Shown here in pieces: positions 11,341-22,896 of a stretch of 36,087 nt of DNA (the stretch's first letter is position 1; the number at the start of each line of letters is the position of its first letter). The position numbers and the translations under genes are program-made. Under the pieces are notes generated by a model, which did no database searches, was not told the DNA's origin, and saw only the letters and a program-made list of their open reading frames with translations. The DNA is from Haplosporangium gracile (lineage: Eukaryota; Mortierellomycota; Mortierellomycetes; Mortierellales; Mortierellaceae): the NCBI GenBank assembly GCA_015499985.1, contig JAAAUF010000321.1, positions 3,781 to 39,867 of the forward strand, in the 5' to 3' direction.

Positions 11341-14300
11341 TCACTTTGCTCCTTCCGTGCCATAGTCCTCATTTTTCTGCATGGCACTACTCGCTACTGA
11401 CGGCGACTTGAGCAAAGAATTTGCCTCGTCGATAGTAACATCCGCCTCCACATCCGCCATCATCGTCTCGGTCACCGAATCCCCATTTTCCGTCGTTTCA
11501 ACATCATCGCCGTGGTCATCGCCGCCCTCAGCCTCCTTCTTCGCCACTGCCGTCGTAATCAGCGTCTCATCTTGCTCCTGCCCATGTTCATGCTCGTGCT
11601 CCAGCTCCGCCGTATGATGCTTGCTATCCTCCGAACGATCACTCGCTGAAGCGCCAGTAGCAGCAGCAGCAGCTGTCGATGACTCCTTAAAGGCATTTGA
11701 AAGCGAAGAGGTCGATCCCATAGCAGCCAAAGTCTTGGATGGCGTCGGTAACGAGATCACCCCGCCCGCAATCCTACGACGCTGACGATTCGCTGGTGTA
11801 CGAGTCTCCAACGGTCCAGACTCGCTTCCTAGACCTCCTGTTCCCTCATGGTCAGATCGAGGGCTCTTGCTCTTTTCTTCTTCCGCGTTGTTGCTGTTGA
11901 TATTACCGGAAGAGCTGGACTCTCTAGTCTCTTCCTGGCGCTGCTGCTGTTGCTGAGTGAAATGTTCATCATCCTCGTTAGCGGGAACAGTGGAGATGGA
12001 GGCAGCGTCCTTTGTGCTGCTGGTGGTAGTTGTGGAGGAGGTCAACGATGCCTCGTCATGGAAGCCTTCGAAGAGGTTGGCCTCCAATTGGAACAACACC
12101 TTGGGTTCGGAATCGGCTACTGCTGCACGAGAACTCTTCGTCTTCGTTTTGTGCGCTGTCATTTGAGTAGACACTGTGCTTGTTGTCATTGTCGTCATCG
12201 TCGCTGCTGTCATCGACGGTGAGGGTAAACTTGACGTCGATACTCCGAAAGAGGGCGGCGAGCTATTGGAAATTGTCTAGCGATGAATTGGTTCAGATGG
12301 TTCCAGGAGGTGGGGCGGGATATGTTCATATGGGGGATGTGTTACTCGTCCATCGTCTCTGCATATTAAAGAGATTTTTTGCATGACAGCCTTATATGAT
12401 AAGAAATGCAAATAGATCATATTTTCAGTGAAATATTCGTATTACCTTGTCAAGTTCCTGGATGCTCACGGACGCGACTTCATCTGAACTGCCAGCTCCA
12501 CTTCCACTGCTGCCAGTAGTCTTGGAAACCGGGGAGGTAACTTCCGCATCGCCGTCCTGGAGATCCTCCTTGTTTTCGGAAGGTTCATCGTGCGAACTAG
12601 AAGAGCTTGTCCCGCTCAAGAATCCGGCCAGGGACATCTTTGCCTTTGCAGCAATTGCAGCCATAGTCTCATCTGACGCCTCCAGAGGTGAAAGAAGACC
12701 AACGATATGTCTGGGAGGGCTGAGTGCTGTTGGAGTCTTGTCGTCCGGGAAACCAGAATCTGCTGTTCCTGCTGCTGTCGCTGCTGCGGCAGCGTGATCG
12801 TTGACGTGTCCTGACCGGTCGACTAGGATCTTGCGTTTCCGTGCCTTCCCGATCACATTGGGCGGCGAATGCAAATCTGCAGATCCAGTGGGTTTGGTGA
12901 TCATAAAGGGCGCAAAGGGGTTGGAGGAAGAAGAAGTAGTGGGTGGTGAAGTAGCGGCTGGGCCTGTTCCAGAAGTCGAGGAAGAAGGAGACAAAGCAGA
13001 CTCGGCACTGACCTGCTCCTTGACAACGGGAATGGGGATGATTTTGGTGGTGTCCAGATCATTCTCGCTGCTCTCTCCACTTGGTTCAGACTTTGGTGAG
13101 ATGGAGTCGTCCGCAATGTCATCCGAAACAGATACTGGGCCCAAGCTGGCGAATTGCTTCCTTAGAGCGTCCAGAGACGACAATGCTGAAAGGGCGGTCT
13201 CACTGGAAGTCGATGTTGTGACCGGAGCTGATGGGCTGTTAAAACCCCACTCCTCTTCCTCGTTGCCTTGCTGGAATGGCTCAAACTTTTTTCCAGAGCT
13301 GTAGGGTCCGTCATCGTCGTCCTTGCCCCATGGATCGTTCTCAAAGTCGTCCTGAGGTGCCTTGACCGACTCGGGCTTACTTTCAACCTCCTGGGTGAAC
13401 GCCTTGGATTCATGGACGAGACCCTTGACCTTGGCCATCAGACTATCGAGTTCCTCGTCATCGTCGCCGCTCCACAGTGCCTTTCCTTTGTTCTTTGAAC
13501 TGCTGCTTGCCTGGGCGCCGAGGTCTCCGCCGGGCTCATCATCAGGATCCGAGGCATCCTCAGGCTGAATGCCTAAAAACTCAAAAACATCCCGGGTTCG
13601 CGGAGATTTGGTGACTGACGATCCACTGATTCCTCTTGTCAATCCGGGTCGACTGCTTCCGCTGGGGCTGGGGCTGTCGTTGTTGTCGTTATCGTCGTCC
13701 GAGTCACCAAAAAGTCCTCTGCTGTCGCTGGCGTCGTCGTTCAAGAGGTCATTCAAAATATCGTTTACTTCCGACTCCGAGACTGGAGTCCGGGTCCAGG
13801 CAGGCCTGGTTGAGCTCTGAGTCGGCGTCAAAGGTGCCGAGGAAGGCTCTAGGGCCTGCTCCGGTTGAATGACTTGCTCGAACGATTCGTCCTGGTTGAC
13901 ATCGCCCGCCAATGACGCCGAGTCGTCGCTCTCGTCCGGATCCATGGGTGTCTCATGGACAGGGAGTTCCTCGCCGTTGAAAAGCGGTTCGATCTCCAAA
14001 CTTTCGTCGATCAGCTGTTGCTTGTTAAGGAAGGGGCGAGACAAAAGCCAATGATGAAGTGTGACATCGCCAGCGCCAAGAGAGATCAAATCCCAGACGG
14101 GGCTCAGGGGTGTTTTCAAGCCATCGACCTGGACAGGCTCACGGTGTTTAATATGTGAGACAGATCCTGACCTAGAATCTGTCTCCTGACGGTCGAAGTT
14201 TCCGGGGTCGTTGGACCTGCACTGCAGAAGCAAGGCCGTGACAGCCGACAGCTTCCTGGCTCCTGGTGCAGACAGCACAATGTCGGTGGATCCACCTGAA

Positions 14301-15893
14301 GACTCCTGTCCTGTAAGGTATGACTGGATAATCGACTTAACCTCATCCTGATGATATCGCATCCAGGGGATAACGACCGTGGCATCCCGACCAACATCCT
14401 GAAACGCGTCCAGTTTTTGAATCAAGGCTCCCTTGTAGCCTCCTTTTTCAGCCTGATCCTGGTAAATGGTAACCAGTCGACGGTAGGTATCCTTGGTCTT
14501 GGAGGGGACGCCCGACCACAGCTTGTGCATCCGTTTGATCTCGGGACTCGTCAGTGCTCTCATAAGCGCCCTAAAGCTATTAAAGTTCCTGTAGACGTGA
14601 AGTAGGATATGGGCAATCCTGATCGTGTGAGTAACAGCATTAACGGGTGCATGACTGTGGTTCTTGGATGCTGCTGGACTGGTTGCTGGTGAGGGTTGGC
14701 GCACAGCAACCCACTCGAGGAGCAATAGATGGGCGAAACTATGGGCAATATAATTTTCAAAGTCGATGCAGTTTTGAGCTCGCGAGTTGCGGTGACGATC
14801 AGCGCGAACAAGGTCTCGAGGGATGGCGACATCTTTGAAGAGCTGGGTGTCGATGATAGTCAATTGCTTGGCAATGGTATCGGGATCCCACGAAGTAATG
14901 GTCGAGGAGGCAACAGACTGGATTTGGATGCTGACGGTGTCGAGCTTGGCGCGCTGAATACGAACATCCTCGATCAAGCGTCGCAGGTGCGCGAGATCTC
15001 TGCTGGCAGAAAGAGACGAGCTCCCTACTCCTGACTGTTGATGTGGTTGCTGTTGAGGACTTGAACCCTGTTTCGCTTGCTCCAATTTCTGAGTGACCTG
15101 CGAGAGCGCATAGGAATGCAAGAGCGATTGCTTGGTCAAGGGTGAGATGGGTATCATTGGTATATTCTTCCTGGTCCGCTTGTAGTTCTGTGTCGTAGTC
15201 GTGGCTGTCGTCGCGACGGAGCGTTGAGAGGGCCGAGAGGGTCCCAGGTTTGGCCGAAAAGGCGGCGAGATCGATGACGGTTTGGATGACTTTGCGCTGC
15301 TGGTTGAGGCAGGGAGTGCAGGTGAGGAGGACAGGGATTCATGGCTCTTAGAGAGATCGACAATGTCTTTGAGTCTGCGAAGGATCTCTTGCGCGTGGGC
15401 GAGGAGCTGGGTATAATTACCAGGTGCAGACTCGAGTGAGTCTTTTTGAGTAAGCGACAACGACAGCGATCGTATGAGAGAAGGAGTTTAAAGGGTGAGT
15501 GCTCAAATCTTTTTGTTTTTTGCTCCTTTATTTTCCAACTATCGCTGCCAACCTTCAAGAAGGGCAAGCAAGGAATGGATAATAAATACCTTTGTCCTTG
15601 AAGACGACCTGTGAACTGAGGATGTGAATGATGGTCCCATGTGCCTCTAGATATGTCATGTAGGCAGCCTTTGTTTTTATCGCATACATAATAATTGAAT
15701 GTGTATTTGAGAGAAAGTCAGTAACGTAATCTTTGTTGCCGAGGTTCTTGGCATTTGGCAAACTGTATGCTATCGCGGCAATAAGATGAGAAAAAAGAAA
15801 TAGTACCTTGAGATCGCCTCGGTCTTGTTCAGCCTTGGCTGCAGTCAGCAGGACGGCATACTTGGAGAGGTTTCGCTCCCTGTCCAAGGTCAT
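11341..15893 (-). CDS. MIT-domain RasGEF, Ras-family guanine nucleotide exchange factor
   Basis: Exons on the minus strand are 15893-15807, 15668-15590, 15441-12446 and 12262 onward. The first three junctions are phase-consistent. Joining exons 1-3 builds an MIT-like three-helix bundle at about residues 5-90 (helices LSKYAVLLTAAKAEQ, AAYMTYLEAHGTIIHIL, YTQLLAHAQEILRRLKDI). Residues about 240-435 match the catalytic CDC25-homology RasGEF fold (QLTIIDTQLFKDVAIPRDLV, then the INxx-like segment around IAHSFAHLLLLEWV, THTIRIAHILLHVYRNFNS, AEKGGYKGALIQKLDAF). The remaining ~900 residues are acidic and Ser/Pro-rich, probably disordered. Exon 4 starts with LAALFRSIDVKFTLTVDD but that frame ends at 12056, whereas the frame open to the TAG-side end at 11341 is shifted by one base. 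Either a 52-base intron (12174-12123, weak GTGTCT donor) or a frameshift links them. RasGEFs load GTP on Ras/Rap-type GTPases; MIT domains usually bind ESCRT-III tails, suggesting an endosomal membrane site. Confidence 0.82.
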
Positions 15894-16440
15894 GATGGGT
15901 CTGATATATCACTTTTTGTTCTCTTCCTGGTTATGCGACCGTTTCTTTCTTTGTACAGCAGTAAGTATAAAAAGAAAGGGGTTTGTTGCTGACAACGTGT
16001 GCTGTGCCAAGAAGTACAAAGTAAAGAAGAGAACCTCCGAGGATTCACGTGGGAATGCGTTTGAAAGAAAGGATGTAATGAATGAACGAGAGGAGAGTAG
16101 AGAGTGCGAAAGAGAGAATGATCCCATGGAGAGCAGAGAGGAAGGGAATCTTTCTTCTTTTTTTTGAAAGAACCTCGTGAAAAGTAGAGTGGCTTTTTGA
16201 GCTGTGACGCGATTCTCGAATGACAGGGGTCGACCAGGCATGAAATTGTGCTATTCAGAAGGCTAAAAAGGGGTGGCTGCCCAGGCGCATTGCTCCTGTT
16301 GCCATAACTAAATAGCATCCTCAACGTATCCCTTCAAACAACACATGTAGTGACAACGACAGTGAATTGTGATACAGAATAATGAGCTCTATTGTGGTGG
16401 TAATAAATATGCATTGTAGATAGAAATGAACAAGAAAGGT
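15894..16440. other. RasGEF promoter and leader; 3' flank of the 8-cysteine protein gene
   Basis: No gene is seen. The plus strand from about 16020 to 16165 is GA-rich (GAGAG and GAAAG units), giving a CT-rich leader for the RasGEF transcript that begins on the minus strand. Open frames in this stretch have biased composition and no domain. Confidence 0.6.
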
Positions 16441-17103
16441 CTACATTCCCCCGAGGGACACAACAATGACAACAACAGACAGAACAGCGCCCCAACTAGC
16501 CGATGCTAACAATTGCTCCAAACGACTGCCAGAAGCCCCACTGGGTGTATCTCTACCATTGGCGGTAGTGTTGCAGACCTCCTTCATGGCCTTGACCTGC
16601 TGGTTGGTGATGTTGTACAGTCCAGGGACAAGGAAATTGAGCTGGCCGGACGAGCGGAGACAGGTACTGCAGAGCTGAAGAGAGTCGATCATGTTGCCAA
16701 GGCAGATGCACTGGTAGAAGGGCAGCACCTGGGTGATCATGGTCAGGTTGGCGGTCTTGGGGATCCTCTGGACACAGGTGTCAACGACATTGTAGTCGGG
16801 CTCGCAGGCTTGACAGTCGGCCGAGGTTGAGAAGACGGGCGTAGGGGTTGAGGTAGGGACGACTGGTACACTGCTGGTTGCTGAAGGGATACCGGGAGAA
16901 AGAGTGTCGGTGGGAGTGGGGGTGTCGGTAGGGGTAGGTGAGACTTCAGGGTCTGGAGTAGGGGTGGGTTCGGGTTCAGATGTGGGTTCGGGTGCAGATG
17001 TGGGTTCGGGTTCTTCGTCTTGTGCGGCGACTGAGAGGATGAAGAGGGAGAGGATGATGACTAGGAGGGCTGTGAGTCTGAGCCTCTTGAAGAAGACGGC
17101 CAT
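16441..17103 (-). CDS. Secreted 8-cysteine protein, probably GPI-anchored
   Basis: A single-exon 220-residue protein. The start chosen is the ATG at 17103 because it opens a classic signal peptide (MAVFFKRLRLTALLVIILSL, cleavage expected near VAA-QD); the upstream frame extension is Ser/His-rich leader sequence. Residues about 28-105 are a Pro/Thr/Glu linker with repeated SEPEP and PTPTD units, of the type that carries O-glycans. The next ~95 residues hold eight cysteines in the order CxxC, C, CxC, CxxC, C, and three N-glycosylation sequons (NLT, NIT, NTT). The C-terminus is a Ser/Gly/Ala spacer (SGASGS) followed by a hydrophobic end (AVLSVVVIVVSLGGM) without a charged tail, which fits a GPI-attachment signal. 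The role is likely at the cell wall or surface. Eight cysteines recall CFEM proteins, but the spacing does not fit well, so I do not assign that family. A TCAC-type repeat lies directly upstream of the ATG. Confidence 0.78.
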   Translation of the reverse strand: MAVFFKRLRLTALLVIILSLFILSVAAQDEEPEPTSAPEPTSEPEPTPTPDPEVSPTPTDTPTPTDTLSPGIPSATSSVPVVPTSTPTPVFSTSADCQACEPDYNVVDTCVQRIPKTANLTMITQVLPFYQCICLGNMIDSLQLCSTCLRSSGQLNFLVPGLYNITNQQVKAMKEVCNTTANGRDTPSGASGSRLEQLLASASWGAVLSVVVIVVSLGGM

Positions 17104-18099
17104 TACGGATATGAATGAAAGGGAGTGAGTGAATGAGTGAGTGAGTGAGTGAGCGAGTAGGTGGACGTGAATGTGTTGGTGAAAGTAAAGTGGAAACTGG
17201 AAGACAAATGAAGATGTGGATGGACACTTTCTTTTTGTTGTTTGTACTGTAGCCACTCCAAAACAGACTATTTTTAGGCGATAGTAATTAAGCGAGAAGT
17301 GGCCACAGCTCTCGAATATATAAAACGTGTCAGTGTCCTTGTTCTCTCAGGGGTAGGTAGAAGTGACATACATGGACATAGAATCTTGCATACAGGTGAT
17401 ATCTGTTGCCTTCGGACACGCTGCTGGCACTAGAAACAAACTGGCAACGATGTGGACACATTGAAGCAGGTACTGGTGCAGGTATTGATGTACCGGCGCT
17501 TGTCCTCTTGTTCTCTTCGCCGTTGATGGTTCAGGCTGATGCACGTTCTTCTGAACTATGCAAGGTCAAGATCGATCCATCCTGAGGCTGTGACCCTTAA
17601 GTCGCTCAGTGCGGGTGGCGTATTTGTAAACATTTCAGTCGTATATGTTATGTGTGTCCTGTGTTCCCATCTTTTCTATAAGAAAAATCGGTGCCCAACG
17701 AACGCTAAGTGGAGTCAAAAAATCGAGTATAAAAAGTGGCCGTCTGGCGCTGAATTCAAGGAAAGTGAGAAGATCATCTCTTTCTTCTTCTTTTCCTCAC
17801 ACTCTTCACTCCTCCCCTCACACCTCCGCACAAACACTTTCCATACTCCACCACACCTTTTCGTACACACTCCTACTCACCTCCCTCATCCATCCCCATT
17901 CCGATCGTCTGCTCTCTACCCTCAGATCGCAACGATTTCTTCAATTTTTTTCGGGATACTCCTTGCCTCTCAAGAACCAACCACCTTTCCAGAGGGACCG
18001 CGTCAGTCAATACGACAGGACAGACAAAAGCGACACACATACACATACACACACACCGCAGCAGCACCAGTACCCACAAGAAGACAATAATAACCACAC
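17104..18099. other. Divergent promoter region between the 8-cysteine protein gene and SPT5
   Basis: No supported gene. A GAGT-type tandem repeat near 17128-17158 lies in the leader of the minus-strand gene. TATATA at 17317-17322 lies about 210 bases upstream of its start and could serve either strand. The SPT5 side has TATAAAAA (17728-17735) and a CT-rich tract about 17780-17930. Small open frames around 17350-17540 show no domain. Confidence 0.6.
17728..17735 (+). promoter_or_regulatory. Candidate TATA box for SPT5
   Basis: TATAAAAA lies on the sense strand about 365 bases before the SPT5 ATG and just upstream of a CT-rich tract, the usual order of TATA, initiator-like pyrimidine tract and leader in these fungi. 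There is no transcript evidence. Confidence 0.35.
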
Positions 18100-21000
18100 A
18101 TGTCTCGACACGACAGTGACCATGACGAGGACGAGGAATACGAAAACCTGAGCAAGTCGCACGACAACAGGGACGACGATTCTGATCTGGAGGATTCACG
18201 CAGAGGACGCAGTAGCAGCTCCGGCAAGCGTTCAAACAACCACCGTAACAGCAAAAGGCGCGACGACGATGATGACGACGATGATGAGGACGACGAAGAG
18301 GATGAGGATGACGAAGAAGACGAGGACGAGCACGACACTGTTTCTTCTGTAAGTTCCGCTTTTAGCTTTATTAAATGTTATTGTTTCGATCTCCTGCATC
18401 TTGCAGGTTTGCTCGGACAGCCAAGCCATTTTGATTCTAATCGCCTTTCTACTCACATTTCTTTTTTACGAACCAACTCACAGAGACGCCATAAGAAACA
18501 AAAGCGCACTGTAAATCCTTTTCTCGATATGGAGGCCGAGGTCGACGATGAAGAGGAGGACGAGGACGAAGACGATGACGAATATGGAGGAGGAGACGGT
18601 TTCATTGCAGATGAACAGGATGAGGCTGCAGAGGCAACTAGGGCATCAAAACACTTGGATCTGGACCGCAGAAGACGGGAAGAAGACGACGTCGATCTGG
18701 AGGAACAGGCCGCTCGATTCAAGGAACGTTACGGTCGTCGCGACTATGCTCCTCGTCGCGCATTCCAGGGACAGCAGGAGGATATTCCACAGCAGCTTCT
18801 TATGCCTGATGTCCAATCGCCACATCTCTGGATGGTCCGCTGCAAGCCTGGCAAGGAAAAGGATCTGGTTTTTTCACTCATGCGCAAGTTCTTCGACGCC
18901 GAATACTCTGCCCAACCTCTGGAAATCTCGGCTGCATTCTCGCGTGAATCTCTCAAAGGATACGTCTACATCGAGTGTATGCGTCAAGCCAACGTCCAGG
19001 CCGTAAGTACTCTTTACTTCGAGTACAGCCTCATTAGCAACGTTATCTCGTTAAAACTCTGCGCAGTACTATATCGATATCACCGTCTAACATATCTTGG
19101 CACTACTCGCTTCATACATTAGGCTTTGAACGGTCTTAACAACGTCTTTGCCTCCAAGCTCACTTTAGTCCCCATCAAGGAGATGACAGATGTGCTCAAG
19201 GTCAGACACAAGGAATCGGACCTTCGCCCAGGAACCTGGGTTCGTGTTAAACGTGGTAAATACGCCATGGATCTTGCACAGGTAATAATCACATCTCAGC
19301 TCCTGCATGCCTTGATCGGATCTTGATAAATGTTCTCAGAGGAGTGCCCAAGCTTACAATCTGTCGCGTTGATGGCTATCAAATTAGATTTTGGACATTG
19401 CAGATTCTGGAGATACCGCCAAGGTCAAGTTGATTCCTCGATTGGATATGACCCCTCGCACGGATGCATCATACATCGCTGGAAACAACAAGCGTAAACC
19501 TGTTAACAGTGCACTCGCTGGACGCCCCCCACCAAAGCTGTTCAACGCTCGTGAGGCAGAAAAGGTCGACAAGCTAAACAAGCCAACATCGAGAGGCCGC
19601 GGTGTTTTCCAGTGGAACAACGAGGTTTTCAGGGAGGGATACCTGGAGAAGGACATGAAGATTTCCAGCTTGATCACGGAAAACATCAACCCTACACTCG
19701 ACGAAATTCAAAAGTTTGCCAAGGGTGGTGTCGACGATGAGGATGGTGGTTTGGATCTGTCGGCTGTCGCATTGTCAGCCATGAGTGCATCGGTCACGAG
19801 CCACTTCCAGCCAGGAGAGAAGGTCGAGGTGACAGAGGGAGAGTTAAAGAACGTTCACGGTACGGTCGACTCGGTCACCAGCGACATGATTATGGTTCGT
19901 CCCCTGGCCGATGATCTCAAAGGCAACATCCTGAAGTTCCCTCCCACTCAGCTTCGCAAGCTCTTCAAGGAGGGAGACCATGTTAAGGTTGTCAACGGAA
20001 AGTACAAGGACGAGACCGGTCTCATCATCAAGATTGAGGACAGCGTTGTCACTATTGTCACGGACCTGAACGTCAAGGACATTCAGGTGTTCTCGAAGGA
20101 TCTTCAGATGGCTGCCAACGTCGCTACAGGCACAGGAACCATTGGGCAATACGAGACCCACGACTTTGTTCAGCTCGAGTAAGTCCTAATTTTCATTGTG
20201 CGAGCTTCAGCTCTTTTATGTCCGTATGGATGTAATTTAATCTAAGGACGCATCTTGAATTTGCTTTGAATAGTGCTGCCACTGTTGGAGTCATCTACAA
20301 GGTCGAGCGTGGATTTGCCCGTGTTGTGGACCAGTCCGGCATGACACGCGAGGTCGAACCCCACCTAATTACACAGAAGCGTGACTCTTCGCGTGCTATC
20401 GCCACCGACGCCGAAGGTAACAGTATTCAGGACGGTGACTCTGTCCGCGAGATGACTGGAGCCGTAAGTTTCATTGGCTGCTGTAAGCCTTCTGCTCTTG
20501 CTGTTGTCGTATGGTTGAAACTATATATCTAAACCTGCTTTGTCTCTGCTACATTTATTGATATTCAAACTAGATGCGCGAGGGAAAAATTTTGCACTTG
20601 TTCAGGACGTACGCGTTTTTGTACAATAGAGAGTATATGGAGAACTCGGGAGTCTTTGTTCAGTCGACTCGTCTTGTGGTCAGCATGGCCTCCAAGAGTC
20701 GTGCTCAGCCAGGCATGCGTCTGGATACAATGAACCCAGCTATGATGAACATGAACCGTGGCGGTTTCGGCGATCGTGGAGGTCGCGGTGGTCGCGGTGG
20801 CGGTATGATGATGGGTCGTGGCCGTGGCGGACGTGATCCTCTGATTGACAAGACTGTCACCATTATTCGTGGACCCCACAAGGGTTACCTCGGTATTGTT
20901 AAAGACGCCTCGGACTCTACCGCTCGTGTCGAGTTGCACACCAATTGCCGTATCATCACCGTCGAGAAGGCCAAGCTCGCTATCACCAAGTATGTTGTCT

Positions 21001-22440
21001 TTTGTTTTGCGAATTTTATTATTTGGTGGATATTTTTCAACTATGCTAACCATGATTGTTCAATTTTTTCATTATTGTAGCGCCAACGGTACAACGACGC
21101 CTGTATCGAGCATGTCGGATATGAACCCTCCTTCCACGCCTCGTGCAGGCAACTATGGCGGTTATGGTGGTTATGGTGGTATGACGCCTGTCAGATCTGG
21201 AGATATGACACCCATGCACAATTCTGGATCGCGCACACCTGCATGGAACAACGCGGGATCCAAGACACCCGCATGGAATGCAGGATCAAAAACCCCTGCG
21301 TGGAGTGCCAGTGCCCGGACCCCCAACCCTTATGCCGATGGTTCGCAGACCCCCGCCTGGGATGCAGGTTCCAAGACCCCACGCTATGGAGGGGGATCTG
21401 CCTGGGACAGCGGTAGCCGCACACCAGCCCCTGCTTGGGACTCGGGAAGCAGAACACCAGCACGTGGATCTGCCTGGGGCGATTCTGACTCTGGCTCAGG
21501 CAACCACAACGGATCCAGTGGATCGGGTGGATACAATGCTTGGGGCGACAAGGCTGATTCAAGCTCTGGTTCAAGCGGATTCCCTCAGACACCTGCTGCG
21601 AGCAGTGATTGGATGAACCGTAGTGTCCCTACGCCTGGACCCTTTGGCGCTCCTTCACCCGCACCCTTCACCAACTACCCCTACACACCTGGTCCCAACT
21701 CTAGCTATGACTCTGCACCAACACCCAGTGGAAGCAATTTCCCCTCGACACCTGCAGCTTCATCCTCTTTGGGCTCAGGACCTGGTCACGGGGCTAGCGG
21801 GAGTGGTAGTTCCCTCGGAGCCAACGTGGCCACTCCTGGAGCCACTCCTGGCGCCAGAATGCAGTCGATTGCCACACCAGGTTCTCTCCAAACTCCTCAG
21901 ACCCCTGCAGGAGGTCCATCTGCACCCATGACCCCTGCCAGCCACTTTCCCCAGACGCCTTTCATGCCCACTGGAGGCGACTACTCGGGCATGGATTCGC
22001 ATGGCCATTCTGGCCAAGTCCCTGGATATGGATCAGCTGCCGGTGGAGCTGCCGCGTCGGGTCCTTCTTATGACTGGTTGGCGACGGATATTGAAGTCCG
22101 CATCGGGGCCGGAAAAGATGGATCACAATTCGAGGGCGGCAAATACCAAGACCAGTCGGCACGCACGATCAAGGTCCCACCAAGAAGCGCATTATCGTCG
22201 ATGGCCCTTTGCGATGTCCGCCTGTTGAGTGACGATAAGATGGTTCAGGTCCCAGCTCAGTACCTCAAGACGGTTGCACCGCTCAAGAACGACGGCGTCA
22301 AGGTTTTGTCGGGCGAACATCGTGGCGCATTGGGCACCTTGATGGGAGTCGATGTTCAGGATGGTATTGTCAGCTTGAGAGGCGAGAACATGTACAAGGT
22401 CTTGACCATGTCTGTTCTTGGCAAGCATTTAGGCGATTGA
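18100..22440 (+). CDS. SPT5: Transcription elongation factor SPT5
   Basis: Seven exons: 18100-18348, 18484-19002, 19123-19281, 19388-20178, 20274-20463, 20574-20989 and 21081-22440. All are phase-consistent, with GTAAGT/GTAATA/GTATGT donors and CAG or TAG acceptors, giving about 1,227 residues. The N-terminus (to about 180) is extremely acidic with long Asp/Glu runs. The NGN domain lies at about 195-290 ([23 protein letters not shown], then [16 protein letters not shown]); it is the Spt4-binding module. KOW units follow: [19 protein letters not shown] (about 295), [19 protein letters not shown] (about 450), [19 protein letters not shown] (about 505), [20 protein letters not shown] (about 725), and a last one at the C-terminus ([19 protein letters not shown]). 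Between about 790 and 1080 is the C-terminal repeat region, rich in GSRTPAW/GSKTPAW units as in animal and fission-yeast Spt5 and a target of Cdk9-type kinases. With Spt4 it clamps RNA polymerase II during elongation in the nucleus. Intron 1 (135 bases) has no in-frame stop. Confidence 0.96.
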
Positions 22441-22550
22441 GGTGATGGAACGTAGTAATCATTTATGGAGAAGGGGGGTAAAGAGCCTTTTTTTTTTTCA
22501 AACACACGCACAACACACACAATACACAAACACAATCACAACACGTTCTA

Positions 22551-22556
22551 AATAAA
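22551..22556 (+). terminator. Polyadenylation signal AATAAA for SPT5
   Basis: A canonical AATAAA lies about 110 bases after the SPT5 stop codon, following a CA-rich stretch. It is the first such hexamer on this strand after the gene. Cleavage position is not visible. Confidence 0.5.
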
Positions 22557-22886
22557 AACACACTACGACGTTATGAAAGACATTGAAGTTAATTCAGTAT
22601 TTGCATTCTGCTAATGAGGAGTGGTGCAGCCTGCAGGGCGCTCAAATGGCTCTACCTCGTGAAGAAACAACCAGCGGAGGGGAGGGCGGGAGGTAAGCAA
22701 GGGGAAATGACTGGTCTCTACTCCATGATGAAGGCGGTGGGTGAGTGGGTCGGGTATGCGGGCTTTCATATCAATCACCGCGACCTAAAAACATACATTG
22801 AGAACAATGGGCGAAGACGCACTTATACGCGCTCCCGCGTTATGACAACCTTTTTTCATTCACAAAAAAAAAAAAAAAAAAAAAAA

Positions 22887-22896
22887 NNNNNNNNNN
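22887..22896. other. Assembly gap (10 N)
   Basis: Ten N bases directly follow an A run of about 24 bases. The gap is probably a scaffold join or a place where the assembler failed in the homopolymer. The true length of the gap is unknown. Confidence 0.98.

Noticed and set aside
12447..13304. Long plus-strand open frames opposite the RasGEF gene
   Set aside because: They are antisense shadows of the Ser/Asp-rich RasGEF tail, without a plausible start context or any motif.
18003..18338. Poly-Ser minus-strand frame opposite the SPT5 start
   Set aside because: It is the reverse reading of the Asp/Glu repeat codons of SPT5.
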